Made by a program: the position numbers and the translations under genes. A stretch of 64,000 nt of DNA from Candidatus Hamiltonella defensa 5AT (Acyrthosiphon pisum) (GTDB lineage Bacteria > Pseudomonadota > Gammaproteobacteria > Enterobacterales > Enterobacteriaceae), in the NCBI RefSeq assembly GCF_000021705.1, contig NC_012751.1, positions 558,001-622,000 on the forward strand. Direction: 5' to 3'. The notes below the pieces were generated by a model that was given only the letters and a program-made list of their open reading frames with translations, did not search any database and had not been told where the DNA came from. Shown here in pieces: positions 37,789 through 50,084 of this stretch (the stretch's first letter is position 1; each line of letters begins with the position of its first letter).

Positions 37789-39858
37789 ATGACACATCAA
37801 ACTTTTTTAGTGGAAATAGGGACAGAAGAGCTGCCACCTAAATCTCTTCGTTCCCTGGTTGAATCGTTTGCCTTTTATTTAACTCAGGAGCTCAATAAAG
37901 CTCATTTAGATCATGGTGAAGTGACTTGGTTTGCCACACCCCGTCGTTTGGCAGTGAAAGTCGCTTGCTTGAGTACCATTCAAAAAGATCAAAAAATAGA
38001 AAAACGGGGGCCAGCTATAGCTCAGGCTTATGACGTTGACGGGAATCCGACGAAAGCGGCAACAGCTTGGGCACGATCTTGTGGCATCAGCCTGGATCAA
38101 GCAAAGTCTTTGGTCACGGATAAAGGCGAATGGCTACTCTATTCTTGGGTGCTACCAGGAAAATCAGCCAGCAGTCTTTTGGCAGAGAAAGTCAAAATAG
38201 CACTAAGTCAATTACCTATTTCAAAATTAATGAGCTGGGGTATTCATGAAGCCAAATTTGTCCGCCCTGTGCATACGGTCACTCTATTATTAGGTGATGA
38301 ATTAATTTCTGGAATTATTTTTGGGGTGAATTCTAATCGTAAGATACTAGGTCACCGATTTATGGGCGAGCCTTCATTTATTATCGAACATGCCGATCAA
38401 TATCCTCAAATTTTGCTTGAAAAAGGCAAAGTCATGGCCGACTTCTTTCTAAGAAAGACGCAGATTAAAACAGATATTGAAAAAGCAGCTGAAAAGATAG
38501 GCGCCATCGCAGATATCAGTGACAATTTACTAGAAGAGGTCACGTCATTGGTTGAATGGCCTGTGGTACATACAGCTCAATTTGAAAAGAAATTTTTAGA
38601 GGTTCCTTCAGAAGCACTGGTTCACACCATGAAAAATGATCAGAAATATTTTCCGGTGTACAACAAAAGCGGGCAGTTAATGCCTTATTTTATCTTTGTC
38701 GCTAACATTCTCTCTCAGGATCCGCCACAGCTCATCTTTGGAAATGAAAAAGTCATTCGCCCTCGTTTTGCTGATGCGCAATTTTTCTTTGAAACCGATC
38801 TTAAGCAATCGTTAGAAGAACGTTTGCCTTCTTTAAAAACAATTTTATTTCAGAAAGAACTGGGAACACTTTATGAAAAGGTTCAGCGTGTTCAAGCATT
38901 ATCGGGCTGGATTGCCTCTCAAATAGGGGCGAATGTTGAATATTCAATCAAAGCGGGGTTATTATCAAAATCTGATCTGATGACAAACATGGTATGCGAA
39001 TTCCCTGAAACACAGGGCATTATGGGGATGCATTATGCTCGTTATCATCACGAACCTGATGAAGTTGCACGCGCTATTTATGAACAGTATCAGCCTCGTT
39101 TTTCTGGCGACAATTTGCCTTCTACTTTGGTGGCCTGCTCAGTGGCCATTGCGGACAAAATGGATACATTAACAGGGATATTTGGTATCAATCAATTGCC
39201 CAAGGGAGATAAAGATCCGTTTGGATTAAGGCGAGCAGCCTTAGGTGTTTTGCGTATTATTGTTGAAAAAAATTTGCCGTTGGATTTACAGACTTTAATC
39301 AGCGAGGCTGTGCGTTTATATGGCAATAAATTAAAAAATTCGAATCTGATCGATCAAATCATTGAATTCATGTTAGGACGTTTTCGCTCTTGGTATCAAG
39401 AAGCAGGCCATGGAATTGACAGCATTCAAGCTGTGCTCGCGCGCCGCCCTACCAAACCCGCTGATTTTAATGCACGCATACAGGCTGTCACCTATTTCCG
39501 TACCATGAATGAAGCCAGGGCGCTCTGTGCTTCTAATAAACGCGTCTCTAATATTTTGTCTCAATCGCTTGATATTCCAAAAAATTCTATCGACACAGGG
39601 TTGTTGAAAGAACCTGCTGAAATAGAATTGGCTCAAAATATTTTAGAATTAGAAAAAAAATTAGCCCCTTTTTTTGTTGCAGGTCTTTATAAAGACGCTT
39701 TATTAGAACTTGTTGCTTTAAGAGAACCTTTAGACATATTTTTTAAACAAGTGATGGTGATGGTGCCAGATCAAGATCTGCGTTTAAACCGGTTAGCGTT
39801 GTTGAACAAACTTAGGGCTCTGTTTTTACGAGTCGCGGATATTTCTTTTTTGCAGTGA
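37789..39858 (+). CDS. glyS: Glycyl-tRNA synthetase beta subunit
   Basis: GlyS binds tRNA-Gly and completes the alpha2-beta2 synthetase. The 689-residue protein starts MTHQTFLVEIGTEELPPKSL from ATG 37789, with AAAGGAAG upstream. It contains KRGPAIAQAYD, FFLRKTQIKTDIEKAA and ADKMDTLTGIFGINQLPKGD (degenerate HD domain), and ends in an anticodon-binding-like helical domain. It appears intact. Confidence 0.97.
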   Translation: MTHQTFLVEIGTEELPPKSLRSLVESFAFYLTQELNKAHLDHGEVTWFATPRRLAVKVACLSTIQKDQKIEKRGPAIAQAYDVDGNPTKAATAWARSCGISLDQAKSLVTDKGEWLLYSWVLPGKSASSLLAEKVKIALSQLPISKLMSWGIHEAKFVRPVHTVTLLLGDELISGIIFGVNSNRKILGHRFMGEPSFIIEHADQYPQILLEKGKVMADFFLRKTQIKTDIEKAAEKIGAIADISDNLLEEVTSLVEWPVVHTAQFEKKFLEVPSEALVHTMKNDQKYFPVYNKSGQLMPYFIFVANILSQDPPQLIFGNEKVIRPRFADAQFFFETDLKQSLEERLPSLKTILFQKELGTLYEKVQRVQALSGWIASQIGANVEYSIKAGLLSKSDLMTNMVCEFPETQGIMGMHYARYHHEPDEVARAIYEQYQPRFSGDNLPSTLVACSVAIADKMDTLTGIFGINQLPKGDKDPFGLRRAALGVLRIIVEKNLPLDLQTLISEAVRLYGNKLKNSNLIDQIIEFMLGRFRSWYQEAGHGIDSIQAVLARRPTKPADFNARIQAVTYFRTMNEARALCASNKRVSNILSQSLDIPKNSIDTGLLKEPAEIELAQNILELEKKLAPFFVAGLYKDALLELVALREPLDIFFKQVMVMVPDQDLRLNRLALLNKLRALFLRVADISFLQ

Positions 39859-40534
39859 GAAGTCTGATTTGGCTTTTTAAAATCACTGAAAGCGATGATC
39901 TCCTAGTGTAGGTAGGGCATGCGAAAAAATCGGGCCCTGGCAATATGCTCTTTTTATTTACCTTTTTCTATTCGTTCTATATTCCTTATTGCTTTTATAT
40001 TCCATTCCATCTCTCCCAACCAAAACGTGGGCGCTAATGCGTTTCTCATTAGGAGGTCCCCTCCTTTTTTTGTACCCAGTCTTTGATCTAGCTAAAACAC
40101 CGATTTTGAACTACCTACCCTCTTTAAATCTCATGAACTGTGATTAATTTTAAGTTTAATCATCATAAAGCGGCTTATGCATTTTTTTTGTGATTTTTTC
40201 AAAAACGGAGGTTCCCTCCATACACATCTCTTAATTTTTATTTCATTATCTTAAAAATTCTTAACGCCTGCAGTTTTCCGTCAGAGGAAATGGCCCTCAA
40301 GCACTTGAACAATCTAGTCGAGTAATAGACCCCAAATATCAAAAGACGAAGACGACCGATTCAGAGGTTGGTTTATTACAGACAGTTTGAACCGGAATTC
40401 AGCTCATACCTGGAACGTCACGCAATCTGATGAAGTGGTTATCCCTTAATAAATCTTAGGCTCGCCACCCTCCCATTGCTCTACATACGGAATACGGAGC
40501 GGAAACAACGAGCAATAAAACGGAGTTAAAAGCC
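39859..40534. other. Intergenic region between glyS and the adhesin gene
   Basis: The 676-bp gap holds a terminator-like hairpin (40051-40071), a second GGAGG-TTC-CCTCC hairpin at 40207-40219, and a short frame (40381-40449) with TWNVTQSDEVVIP that resembles autotransporter passenger sequence and may be a relic of another adhesin. A ribosome-binding site (CGGAG) sits nine bases before the adhesin start. Confidence 0.5.
40051..40071 (+). terminator. Intrinsic terminator-like hairpin after glyS
   Basis: AGGAGG-TCC-CCTCCT forms a perfect 6-bp GC-rich stem with a three-base loop followed by six or seven T. It lies about 190 bp after glyS and probably ends the glyQS transcript. Confidence 0.6.
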
Positions 40535-40649
40535 ATGCAATATCAAAAAATAGCAAAACAAATCATTAGGCGTTTTGCTCTTGCCTTTTTGATGCAAACT
40601 GAACCCGTTTTTTCAATAGAGACTATCGAAAATAAAAAAAATTATATTT

Positions 40650-42200
40650 TAGATAAGGAAACTTACAATGAAGGGATAGACATCAAAGGCCAAAGTACAG
40701 TCGAGAATCAGGGCGCTTTATCCGTCAGCACCAGAAGTAAAAAAACGCCTGCAATCAAAGTGAATGAAGGGTCAACCCTGACTTTGAAAGGGGCTGACAA
40801 TAAATGGATTAACGTGACCACAAGTGAAAAAAAATCTTTTGGGTTGCTTGCCTCTGGGTCAGGCACAGAGATCACGGCCAATAAAATGGATATCAACACA
40901 AAAGGCGAAGGTTCTGGCGGGGTTAAAGCGGAATACGATGCCGGTATCATCATCAATGAGAGTAAAATCACCAGCGAAGGCGAAGGTTTTAGTAAAGGTG
41001 TTTGGGCCACAGGAAAGCAGTCAAATCTCATCGGCAATTATCTCAAAATCAAAGTCAAGGGTAAAGAGGCCAGAGGGGTCAGCGCTCAAAGCGGTGCCTC
41101 GGTCATGATCAATGGCAGCGTCATCCGCGGCGAAGGGGAGGATGTGAACGGTATCTTGGCTTCTGACAAAAATACCAATGTGGAGGGCAATAATCTGACG
41201 GTAGAGGTCAAGGGTCAAGAGGGTCACGGTGTCAGAGCTTACAGAGAGGCAACGGTCAATATCCAGAACAACAGCGTGATTAGAACCCATGGGGCATTTT
41301 CTCATGCCGCGATGTTGTTCGATAAAGCCACGTTAAACATCAGCGATTCTCATCTGAAAACCACGGGAGCCGATTCAGCCATTCTTTATATCGACCCCCC
41401 CAAAAAATAACAAAAAAAGGAAAAACAGGGTTGAAATCACAGGGGGCTCTCTAGAAGCCAGTGGAGACCTTATTTTATCTGACGGCGGGGTCACCGACGT
41501 TTTTCTTAACAATGTGTTCACGCATTCTCCCGGAAGTGGGTACCTTCTTAAGGTCTTGAATTCGGATGTGGCTTATCCCGGAGAGGTCAATTTGGTGATC
41601 AATCAAGAAAAAGCGCCAAAAAAAGCAAAAACACTGCGGGGCAATATTTTTGCAGCCCCTGGAAACAAGGCTAACGTGACGTTAAACAAGAGTGGGTTAA
41701 TCGGCTGGGCCAACGCGACCCATCTGTCCGTTGACCCTGACAGTACGTGGTCGGTGACCGGGCCTTCTACGTTGAAACACCTTAAAAATGAAGGGAAGGT
41801 TGAATTTCAATCGCCTGGCGCCACGAGCTCAAATGCAACGGGCACATCGGGTTATACCACCTTGTCTCTGGGGAGTCTCAGTGGAACAGGGATGTTCTGG
41901 ATGAATACCGACATCGCGGGGCACCAAGGGGATTTTATTGACGTCACAGGAAAAGCCAAAGGCGATTTTGGAGTGAGGGTGAATGACAGCGGTAAAAGCC
42001 CCCAACCAGAAGATAGCCTGAAAATCATTCAGACTGGAGGAGGTGATGCGAAATTCACCCTGGCGAATGAAGGAGGGTTGGTTGATGTGGGGACGTACCA
42101 GTATTATCTGATCCCCGATGACCGCAATCAGGTTCCGGATGAGAGGGAGCGGGTGCTAGATGACAGACAGCGAAGCTGGTCACTGGTATCTCATCAACCT
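40650..42200 (+). repeat. Adhesin module 1 (about 2 repeat units)
   Basis: It runs from YNEGIDIKGQ to WSLVSHQPQ, with the fewest beta-helix units of the four modules and the frameshift in its middle. It is followed by a Pro/Ser/Thr-rich linker (42201-42519). Confidence 0.75.
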
Positions 42201-44765
42201 CAACCCTCCCCAAAATCGCAACCGGAATCAGAACCCAATCCACAAACCCCCGTCAGTTCTACACTATCACCAACAGCAGCAGTCAACACTGAACAACTCC
42301 AACCTAATATTCCCCATCCTGCTTCATCATCATTAGAACCCAATTCAAATTCAACATTGTTTGTTAACGCTAATACGTTAACCGCCTCTGAGATCGCGAC
42401 AGGTACGCCAGTATCCGGCGAAATTTTGACACGAGAGATGACTCCACAACCTGAACCACACAGCCTCGATGAGAAACCAGTTCCAGTGGCAGAAGCTTTG
42501 ACAGAAGCGATTGAGCATAAAGAAAAACAGAATTTAGAAAAAGAAATTTACAATGAAGGGATAGAAGTCACAGGTCAAAATGCAGTCGAGAATAAAGGCG
42601 CTCTATCGGTGACCACCCGCAATCAAAACAGCCCTGCGGTAACAGTGAGTGACGGAGCCACGCTGATTTTGAAGGGCGCTCAAGATAAACTCGTTACAGT
42701 GACAACCAGTGGAAATACCTCTCCTGGTTTAGTTGCCTCGGGTACAGGCACAGAAATGACGGCAGATAAAATTCATGTCACCACAAATGGGGGAGATTCT
42801 GAAGGTCTCAAATCTGAAGATGGGGCAACGGTCATTGTTACCGGCAGCAAAATAAGCGGCAAAGGGGATGGTTTTTCCGGTCTTTTGAGCGAAGGAGACG
42901 CAAATTTGCGGGGCAATAACCTGACGGTAGAGTCAAATGGTAAAGACGGCAGAGGGATTAAGGCTTCCAGAGGCGCACAGGTCAATCTCCAGGACAGTAC
43001 CGTCACCGGCACGGGTGAGCATTTCTCTGGTATCTGGGCGCATGGAGAGAAAACTCATTTGGAAGGCAAAAATATTACGATCACGTTAAATGATAAAAAC
43101 GCCACCGGGGTCAAAGCGTACAGAGGCGCTACGGTCGATATGACGGGCAGCCATATTAACGGTCAAGAAGACAATTTTTTAGGTTTGTCAGCTTATCAAG
43201 ACAAAACAAATTTGACGGGTTCTAACATCCACATAGAGTCAAAGGGTAAAAATGGCAGAGGGGTCGCTACTGGCACAGGGGCACAGATCACGATCAAGGA
43301 CGGTAGTAGTATTATCGGCGAAGGGGAAGATTTTATCGGTCTTTTCGCCGAAAAAGAGAAAACGAATCTGAAGTCCAATAAAACGACCATAAAGGTTAAG
43401 GATAAAAACGGCAGGGGGGTTCAAGTTTCAAACGGGGCGCAGGTCACTGTCGAGGAGGATACCATTAGTGGCGACGCAGAGAATTTTGTGGGTCTCTTGG
43501 CCGAGGGAGATCAAAGCCATCTGAAGACCAATAAAACAACCATAAAGGTTAAGGATAAAAACGGCAGGGGGGTTCAAGCCTCCAATCAGGCAGAGGTCGT
43601 TATCGAGGAAAGTAAAATTATCGGCGAAGGCGAGGAGGACGATTTTGTGGGCCTGTTAGTCGAGGGGAACAACACAAGTCTGACAGGCGATAAAGTGGAA
43701 ATAGAGATAAGCAATCAAAATAGTAGAGGGCTCAAAGCGGTCGATGGGGCAGAAATTGACATTAAGCACAGTACCATTACCGGTACAGGCAACGATTTTT
43801 TGGGTATTTTGGCCGAAGGAGATAAAACAAATCTGACGGGCAATAACATGAAGATAAAAGTCAATGCTGAAGGTGGCACCGGTGTTTTAGCCCAAAACGA
43901 GGCAAAAGTCGTTATTAATGACAGTAAAGTTACCGGCGAAGGAGAGAATTTTTTCGGTCTTGTAGCACACCAAGAGAACACAAATCTGGAGGGCAAGAAT
44001 CTGACGATAAATTTAAATCGGGCAAATGGCAAAGGGATCTCTGCAGTCAGCGGCGCACAGGTCAAGATCGAGAAAAGTAAGGTAATCGGTTCAGAGAGCG
44101 ACTTTTTGGGTCTTTCAGCGGAGGGAGAAAAGACAAATCTGGAGGGTAATCACCTGAAGATAGAATCAAACGGTAAAAGTGGCACCGGGCTCAAAATTGC
44201 CAGTGGTGCAAAGATGATCATCAATGACAGTAACATTACCGGCGCAGGGGGTGATTTTTCGGGTGTTTTGGCCTATCACGACATAAATTTCGAGGGCAAA
44301 AACCTGAATATCAAGGTAACGGGTGCAGACGGCAAAGGGGTCAACGTTTACAAAGACGCAAAAATCTCTATTGAGGGCAGCAGCATTATTGGCACAGAAG
44401 AGAATTTTACCGGTCTTTCGGCTCACCAGGACAATACTCAGCTGGAGGTGAATAAGACAACCATAGAGTCACAGGCTAAAAATGGCAAAGGGGTCACCGC
44501 GACCAGCGGTGCACAGGTCAGTATTGATGAGAGCACGATAACCAGCGAAGGGGAAAAATTTTTGGGTCTTGCGGCTTATCAAGAAAATACCCATTTGATG
44601 GGCAATAAAATCAACTTCACGCTGAAAAATAAAAATGCAATCGCGGTTGATGTTCAAAATGGGGCAAACGTGATTATCGATAACAGCACCATGAGCAGTG
44701 AAGGAGAGCATTTCCTCGGTCTTTCGGCTTACGGAGAAAATTCAACCCTGACAGTCAATAATCTA

Positions 44766-45667
44766 TAGCTAAACGACATAAGAATAGTTACATAATATGT
44801 TCTGAAAACAAGGTATTGATGTCGCATTGAAGTTCTCTTCTTTTTCTTTTAGCTTGAGCCCATGTGTGCTCAATAGGGTTGAACTCGGGCGAATAAGGAG
44901 GCAAATATTCAATAGAATGACCGGCGTTGAGAATGGCGTGTTGAATATCTTTTCGCTTGTGGAAAGAAGCGTTATCCATCATCATCACGCACGGATGAGG
45001 AAGAGCGGGTAGGAGCAGCTGAGTGACCCAGGCATAAAAAACATCGCTGTTAATGGAGCAGTTAAAGAGGCCCACCGCGATGAGAGTGACCCCTAATAAG
45101 GCACCAATGACGTTAGTGCGGCCCTTAGCCTGCCAATCGTGAGTCCCAAAACAGCGTTGACCTCGTGTAGCGTATCCGTAGAGGCGGGGCATATCGTGAG
45201 CAAAGCCGCTCTCATCGAGATAAACCAGAGATTTACCCTGCTTTTGATACCCCGCGATTTTTTCCTGGAACCCCTGTCGTGCCTCTTCGTTTGCCTTGGG
45301 ATGACGCAGAGTTTTTTTTATAGGTCAGACCCCATCTTTTCAATGCTTGCCAGATGGCTTTGGGGCACACCCCGAAACGGGCCGCCCGTTCCCGTTGATA
45401 GCTATCTGGATACTCTGCCACATCTTTGATAAACGCCTCTTTATCCATCTTGCCTCGACGCGGACCCGAGGGTTTCGGTTCTATTCGCTTGAGCCAACGC
45501 CTGAGAGTATCTGTACCTACGTGAAAACGCTTCGCCGTTGCTCTGATGCTCAGTCCTTCTTTCTCTCGAATACTCAGGACTTTTTGACGAAAATCCACTG
45601 AATAACTCATAGTGACCTCATGCTAATTAGTTCTTTATATTGTAACTAAAATTAAATCGCTTAGCTA
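44766..45667 (-). mobile_element. IS630-family insertion sequence (902 bp) in adhesin module 2
   Basis: Imperfect inverted ends begin TAGCTAAACGACATAA on the left and TAGCTAAGCGATTTAA on the right (read inward). The element is flanked by a duplicated TA (44764-44765 and 45668-45669), the IS630 hallmark. Removing it with one TA restores an open reading frame, NNLTMEAKGKNS, that matches the corresponding part of module 3. It inserted in the opposite orientation to the adhesin gene. Confidence 0.92.
44788..45610 (-). CDS. IS630-family transposase, two frames joined by frameshift
   Basis: The first frame (45610-45233) encodes the N-terminal helix-turn-helix part (MSYSVDFRQKVLSIREKEGL, TAKRFHVGTDTLRRW). 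After LTYKK the productive sequence moves to the second frame (TLRHPKANEEARQGF, VYLDESGFAHD, MMMDNASFHK, YLPPYSPEFNPIEHTWAQAK), which carries the DDE residues and ends at 44788. The switch is at a run of eight A (45312-45319). Programmed slippage there is common in IS630 elements, so the transposase may be functional at about 270 residues. Confidence 0.85.
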
Positions 45668-46889
45668 TAACGATGGAGGCGAAGGGCAAAAACAGCAAGG
45701 CTGTTAAAGTGGATAAAGATGCAAGGGTCAATATCAAGAACCGCAGTGTGATTACCACTCAGGGTGACTCTTCTCCAGCCATGCAGCTGGCTCAAAAAGG
45801 TAGATTACACATCAGTGATTCTCATATCAAAACCACCGGGGAAAATTCCGCGATTTTTTATGCGGCTCCAGGGAAGAGCCAACAAAAGAGCCTGGCTGAA
45901 ATGACAGGGGGGTCATTAGAAGCGAGGGGGGACCTGATTTTGTCTCAAGGCGGCACCATGGATGTGGTGCTTAACGATGTGTCAGTCTCTCCTCCAGGCA
46001 GCGGCTATCTCCTGAATGTGCTGAATTCGGATTCAGGTTATCCCGGAGAGGTCAATTTGTCGGTGTTCAATCCAATAGAAGAAAAAGATCCCACAAAAAC
46101 ACTGCGGGGAAATATTTTTGCCGCCGAAGGCAGCAAAGCCGATGTGACGTTAAACAACAGCCATTTAATCGGGTGGGCCAAAGCGACCAATATGTCGATA
46201 GACCCTACGAGTCAGTGGTCGATCACAGGGCCTTCTACAGTGAAACAGCTCAAAAATGAAGGCAAGATTGAATTTCAAGCGCCCAGTGCCACGAGTTCAC
46301 ATCCCATGGGCACACCGGTTTATAAAACCTTGTCTCTGGCGAGTCTCAGTGGAAAAGGGATGTTCTGGATGAATACGGACATCGCGGGGCACCGAGGGGA
46401 TTTTCTTAACGTCACAGGAAAAGCAGAGGGTAAATTTGGGGTAAAAGTCACTGACAGCGGTAAAAGCCCGACAGCAGACGATAGCCTCAAAATCATTCAG
46501 ACGGGAGGCGGTGATGCGAAATTTACCCTGGCCAACGAAGGTGGGGTGGTCGATGTCGGCACGTACCAATATTATCTGGTCGCAGATGACAGCAATAGCG
46601 TGCCGGACGACAGCCAGCGCGTGTTGGATGACAGAAAGCGCGTGTTGGATGACAGAAAGCGAGGCTGGTCTCTGGTGTCTCATCAATCCCAAATAAAGAC
46701 AGCAACGAAGGGAACAGAACTCAATCTACCGACGCCTGTGACTGCGTCTTCTAGCGAAACAGGGGCTGATAAAATTGTGACGGAGGGGATGAATCAGCCA
46801 CTCCAGCCAGACGCTCCCCCTGCGTCGACGTCAGCGCCTCCACCGTTAATGCCACCCACAGTAGACAAAGTGACTGAAGGTGCCATTGC

Positions 46890-49720
46890 CTCTGCACAAA
46901 AAACCCTGTTTGATGACGGCAAAAGCCATATATTGCGCGATAGTCTTTACTTTCAGGGGATAGAAGTCAAAAACAGCACGACAGTCGAGAATCTCCAGAA
47001 TCAAGGCGTGCTGTTAGTATCCAGCAATCACGATTCAAAAAGTGCGGTTAAAGTGAGTGAAGGGTCCACGGTCACCCTGAAAGGGGCTGAAAACAAATCG
47101 ACGACATTGACCACCCGTGGCACCGAGTCTCATGGGGTACATGCCTCAGGTAAAGGCACCCAGGTCACTGCCAATAAAATCGGTATCACCACAAATGATG
47201 ACCGTTCTCAAGGTATCAAAACGGACGAAGGGGCCACGGTCAATATTCAAAACAGCACGATCACGGGCAACGGAGAGAATGCTTACGGTCTCTTGGCTGA
47301 AGGGGAAAACACAAATTTGGTGGGGAATCACCTGAAAATAAACATCCATGGTGAAGAAGGAATCGGGGTTGCCGGCAGAAAAGCGCAAAAGGTCGATATC
47401 GAGGACAGCGCGATCACGGGCACAAGTGACGATTTTTTGGGTCTCGTGGCAGAACATACCGATCTGGAAGGCAAGAACCTGGAGATAAAGGTCAAGGGTA
47501 AAAATAGCAAAGGAGTGACCACGCTTGATTCGAAAGTCAATATTCAAGGCAGCACGATCAGCAGCGACGGGGCGAATTTTGTCGGTCTTGTGGCCTCGGA
47601 AGGCCAGTCAAAGCTGAGCGTTAACAAGACGACGATAACAACAAACGGCCAAGACAGCAAAGGCGTCAAAGTTGAAAAGGGGGCAGAGGTTGATATCCAG
47701 GAAAGCACCATCACCGGTCACGGAAAGAATTTTTACGGTCTTCTGGCCTCGGCAGATCAATCAAAGCTGAGGGTCAATAAGACGAAGATAACCACAACCG
47801 GTGAGGACAGCAAAGGAATCAAAGCTGAAAAGGGGGCCAAAGTCGATCTCCAAGACAGCACTATCACCGGTCAGGGAAAGAATTTTTACGCTCTTCTGGC
47901 TTCGGCAGATCAGTCAAAGCTCGAGGTCAACAAGACGACGATAACAGCAAACGGTCAAAACAGCAGAGGTTTTCAAGTTCTCGCTGGGGCAGAAGGGATG
48001 ATTGAGGACAGCACCATTACGAACACTGGGGATAATTCTTACGGTTTTTGGGCAGATAAAGCCAGGCTGACCGGCAAAAAAGTGACTATAGAGGTCAAAG
48101 AAGGTCAAAAAGGCAGAGGCGTTATTGCTCGAGATCATGCCCATGTGACGCTGAGCAATGACAGCAAAATTACCGGCACCGGCAAGGATTTTCTCGGTCT
48201 TTGGGCCTATGGAAATCAGACCAATTTTGAAGCAAATAACCTGACCATAGACATCAAGGGCAAAAATGGCGGGGGTGTTAGCGCTGCTGGTGGCGCACAG
48301 GTCAGTCTTAAGGACAGCAGGATGACCGGTGATGCGGATGCTTTTGTCGGTTTTGTGGCCTCCGACGACCAGTCAAAGCTGACGGTCAATAACACAACGA
48401 TAACGGCTAACGGTCAAAACAGCAGAGGTCTTAAAGCGGTTAATGGTGCAGAGGTCACTGTTAAAGACAGCATGATGACCAGCACAGGGGATAATTTTTA
48501 CGGTCTCTGGGCCTCGGGAGATAAGACTCATCTGGAAGGCAATAATCTCACTTTAGATCTCAAAGAAGGTCAAAGAGGCAGGGGGGTTACGGCTCGAAAT
48601 AATGCTCATGTGATCCTCAATGACAGCAAAATTATTGGCACAGGGCCGGATTTTTTCGGTCTTTCGGCTTACGGAGAGCATGCAATTTTGACAGTCAATA
48701 ACCTGACCATGAACGCGAAGGGTAAAAACAGCAAAACAGTGGAAGTTGACAAAGATGCACAGGTTAATATTCAGAATCGCAGCGTGATTACCACGGAGGG
48801 CGCCTTCTCTCCCGCGATACAGCTGACCCAAAAAGGCCGGTTAAACGTCAGTGATTCTGCTATCAAAACTCTTGGAAAAAATTCCGCGACTTTTTATGTT
48901 GCCCCAGGGAATAGCGAACAAAAGAGTGTGGCTGAAATGACAGGAGGGTCGCTAGAAGCGAGTGGGGACCTCATTTTATCTCAAGGGGGAACCATGGATG
49001 TGGTTCTCAACCAGGTGTCTGTCTCTTCTCTTGGGAGTGGCTATCTCCTGAATGTGCTCAATTCTAACTCGGGTCAGACTGGAGAGGTCAATTTGGTGCT
49101 CAATGACATCAAAGAGCCAGGGGTAGAGCTAGAGAAAAAACAAACCCTTCGGGGGAATATTTCTGCTGCTGAAGGCAGTAAGGCTAACGTGACGTTAAAC
49201 AGGAGTGAGTTGATCGGTTGGGCTAATAATGCGACCCATGTGTCGATTGACCCTGCCAGTACGTGGTTGGTCACGGGGCCATCTATGTTGAAAGACCTCC
49301 ATCATGAAGGGAAGATTCAATTTCAATCGCCCAGCGCGACGAGCTTAAATTCGATAGGCATACCGGGTTATAAAAGTTTGTCTCTGGAGAATCTGAGTGG
49401 AACCGGGATGTTCTGGATGAATACGGACATTGCGGGACACCAGGGGGATTTCCTTAACGTCAGACGAAAAGCCGAGGGCGAGTTTGGGGTGATGGTGAAG
49501 GACAGTGGTCAAAGCCCAAGAGCAGACGATAGCCTGAAAATCATTCAGACCGGAGGCGGTGATGCAAAATTCACCCTGGCGAACGAGGGTGGCGTGGTGG
49601 ACGTCGGGACGTACCAGTATTATCTGGTACCCGATGACAGCCAGCAGGTGCCGGATGACAGAAATCGGGTATTAGATGACAGACAGCGCGGCTGGTCGCT
49701 GGTGTCTCATCAACCTCAAC
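46890..49720 (+). repeat. Adhesin module 3 (about 10 repeat units)
   Basis: It opens with FDDGKSHILRDSLYFQGIEV and ends WSLVSHQPQP. Adjacent units such as FYGLLASADQSKL and FYALLASADQSKL are almost identical, suggesting recent duplication. This is the only complete, uninterrupted module. Confidence 0.75.
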
Positions 49721-50084
49721 CCGCTGAAAAATCGCAACCAGGATTGGAATCCCACCGACAATCCTCTGTTAATGAGTCTGTAACCGAGACAGTCTTGGCC
49801 TCAAGGCCCCTATCTGGTGGAACTATATTGCCTCAGGAAAATCAGCAGCGACCTCAATCCGGCATCATCGCTTCGAAGGTGTCAGAATCCCAACCAGCTA
49901 TCGCGATGACTCCATCAACGGTGTCAGTGATCGAAAAACCCGATACCTCCTCGGCCGTCACCAATCCGCAAACAAATCTCGTCGCTCAGTCGGCATCAAA
50001 CCCTGATGAACCATTCGGTGTTCATTCTCCGTCACCATCAACCACAGTCAACGCGGTGACGCAAAGTGGTGCTGTTTTTTCAAC

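Larger units (their letters stand above)
42520..46690 (+). repeat. Adhesin module 2 (about 13 repeat units, split by IS)
   Basis: It opens with YNEGIEVTGQNAVENKGALS and carries about 13 F.GL.A-type repeats before the IS630 element, then resumes at 45670 (EAKGKNSKAV) and ends WSLVSHQSQ. Near-identical 53-bp segments (43378-43430 and 43528-43580) encode TTIKVKDKNGRGVQ twice. A 21-bp tandem duplication at about 46621-46662 repeats VLDDRKR. Confidence 0.75.

Noticed and set aside
42900..48700. Regularly spaced short repeats as a CRISPR array
   Set aside because: The repeats are degenerate, in frame, about 110-150 bp apart and encode a beta-helix pattern; there are no constant direct repeats with unique spacers and no cas genes.
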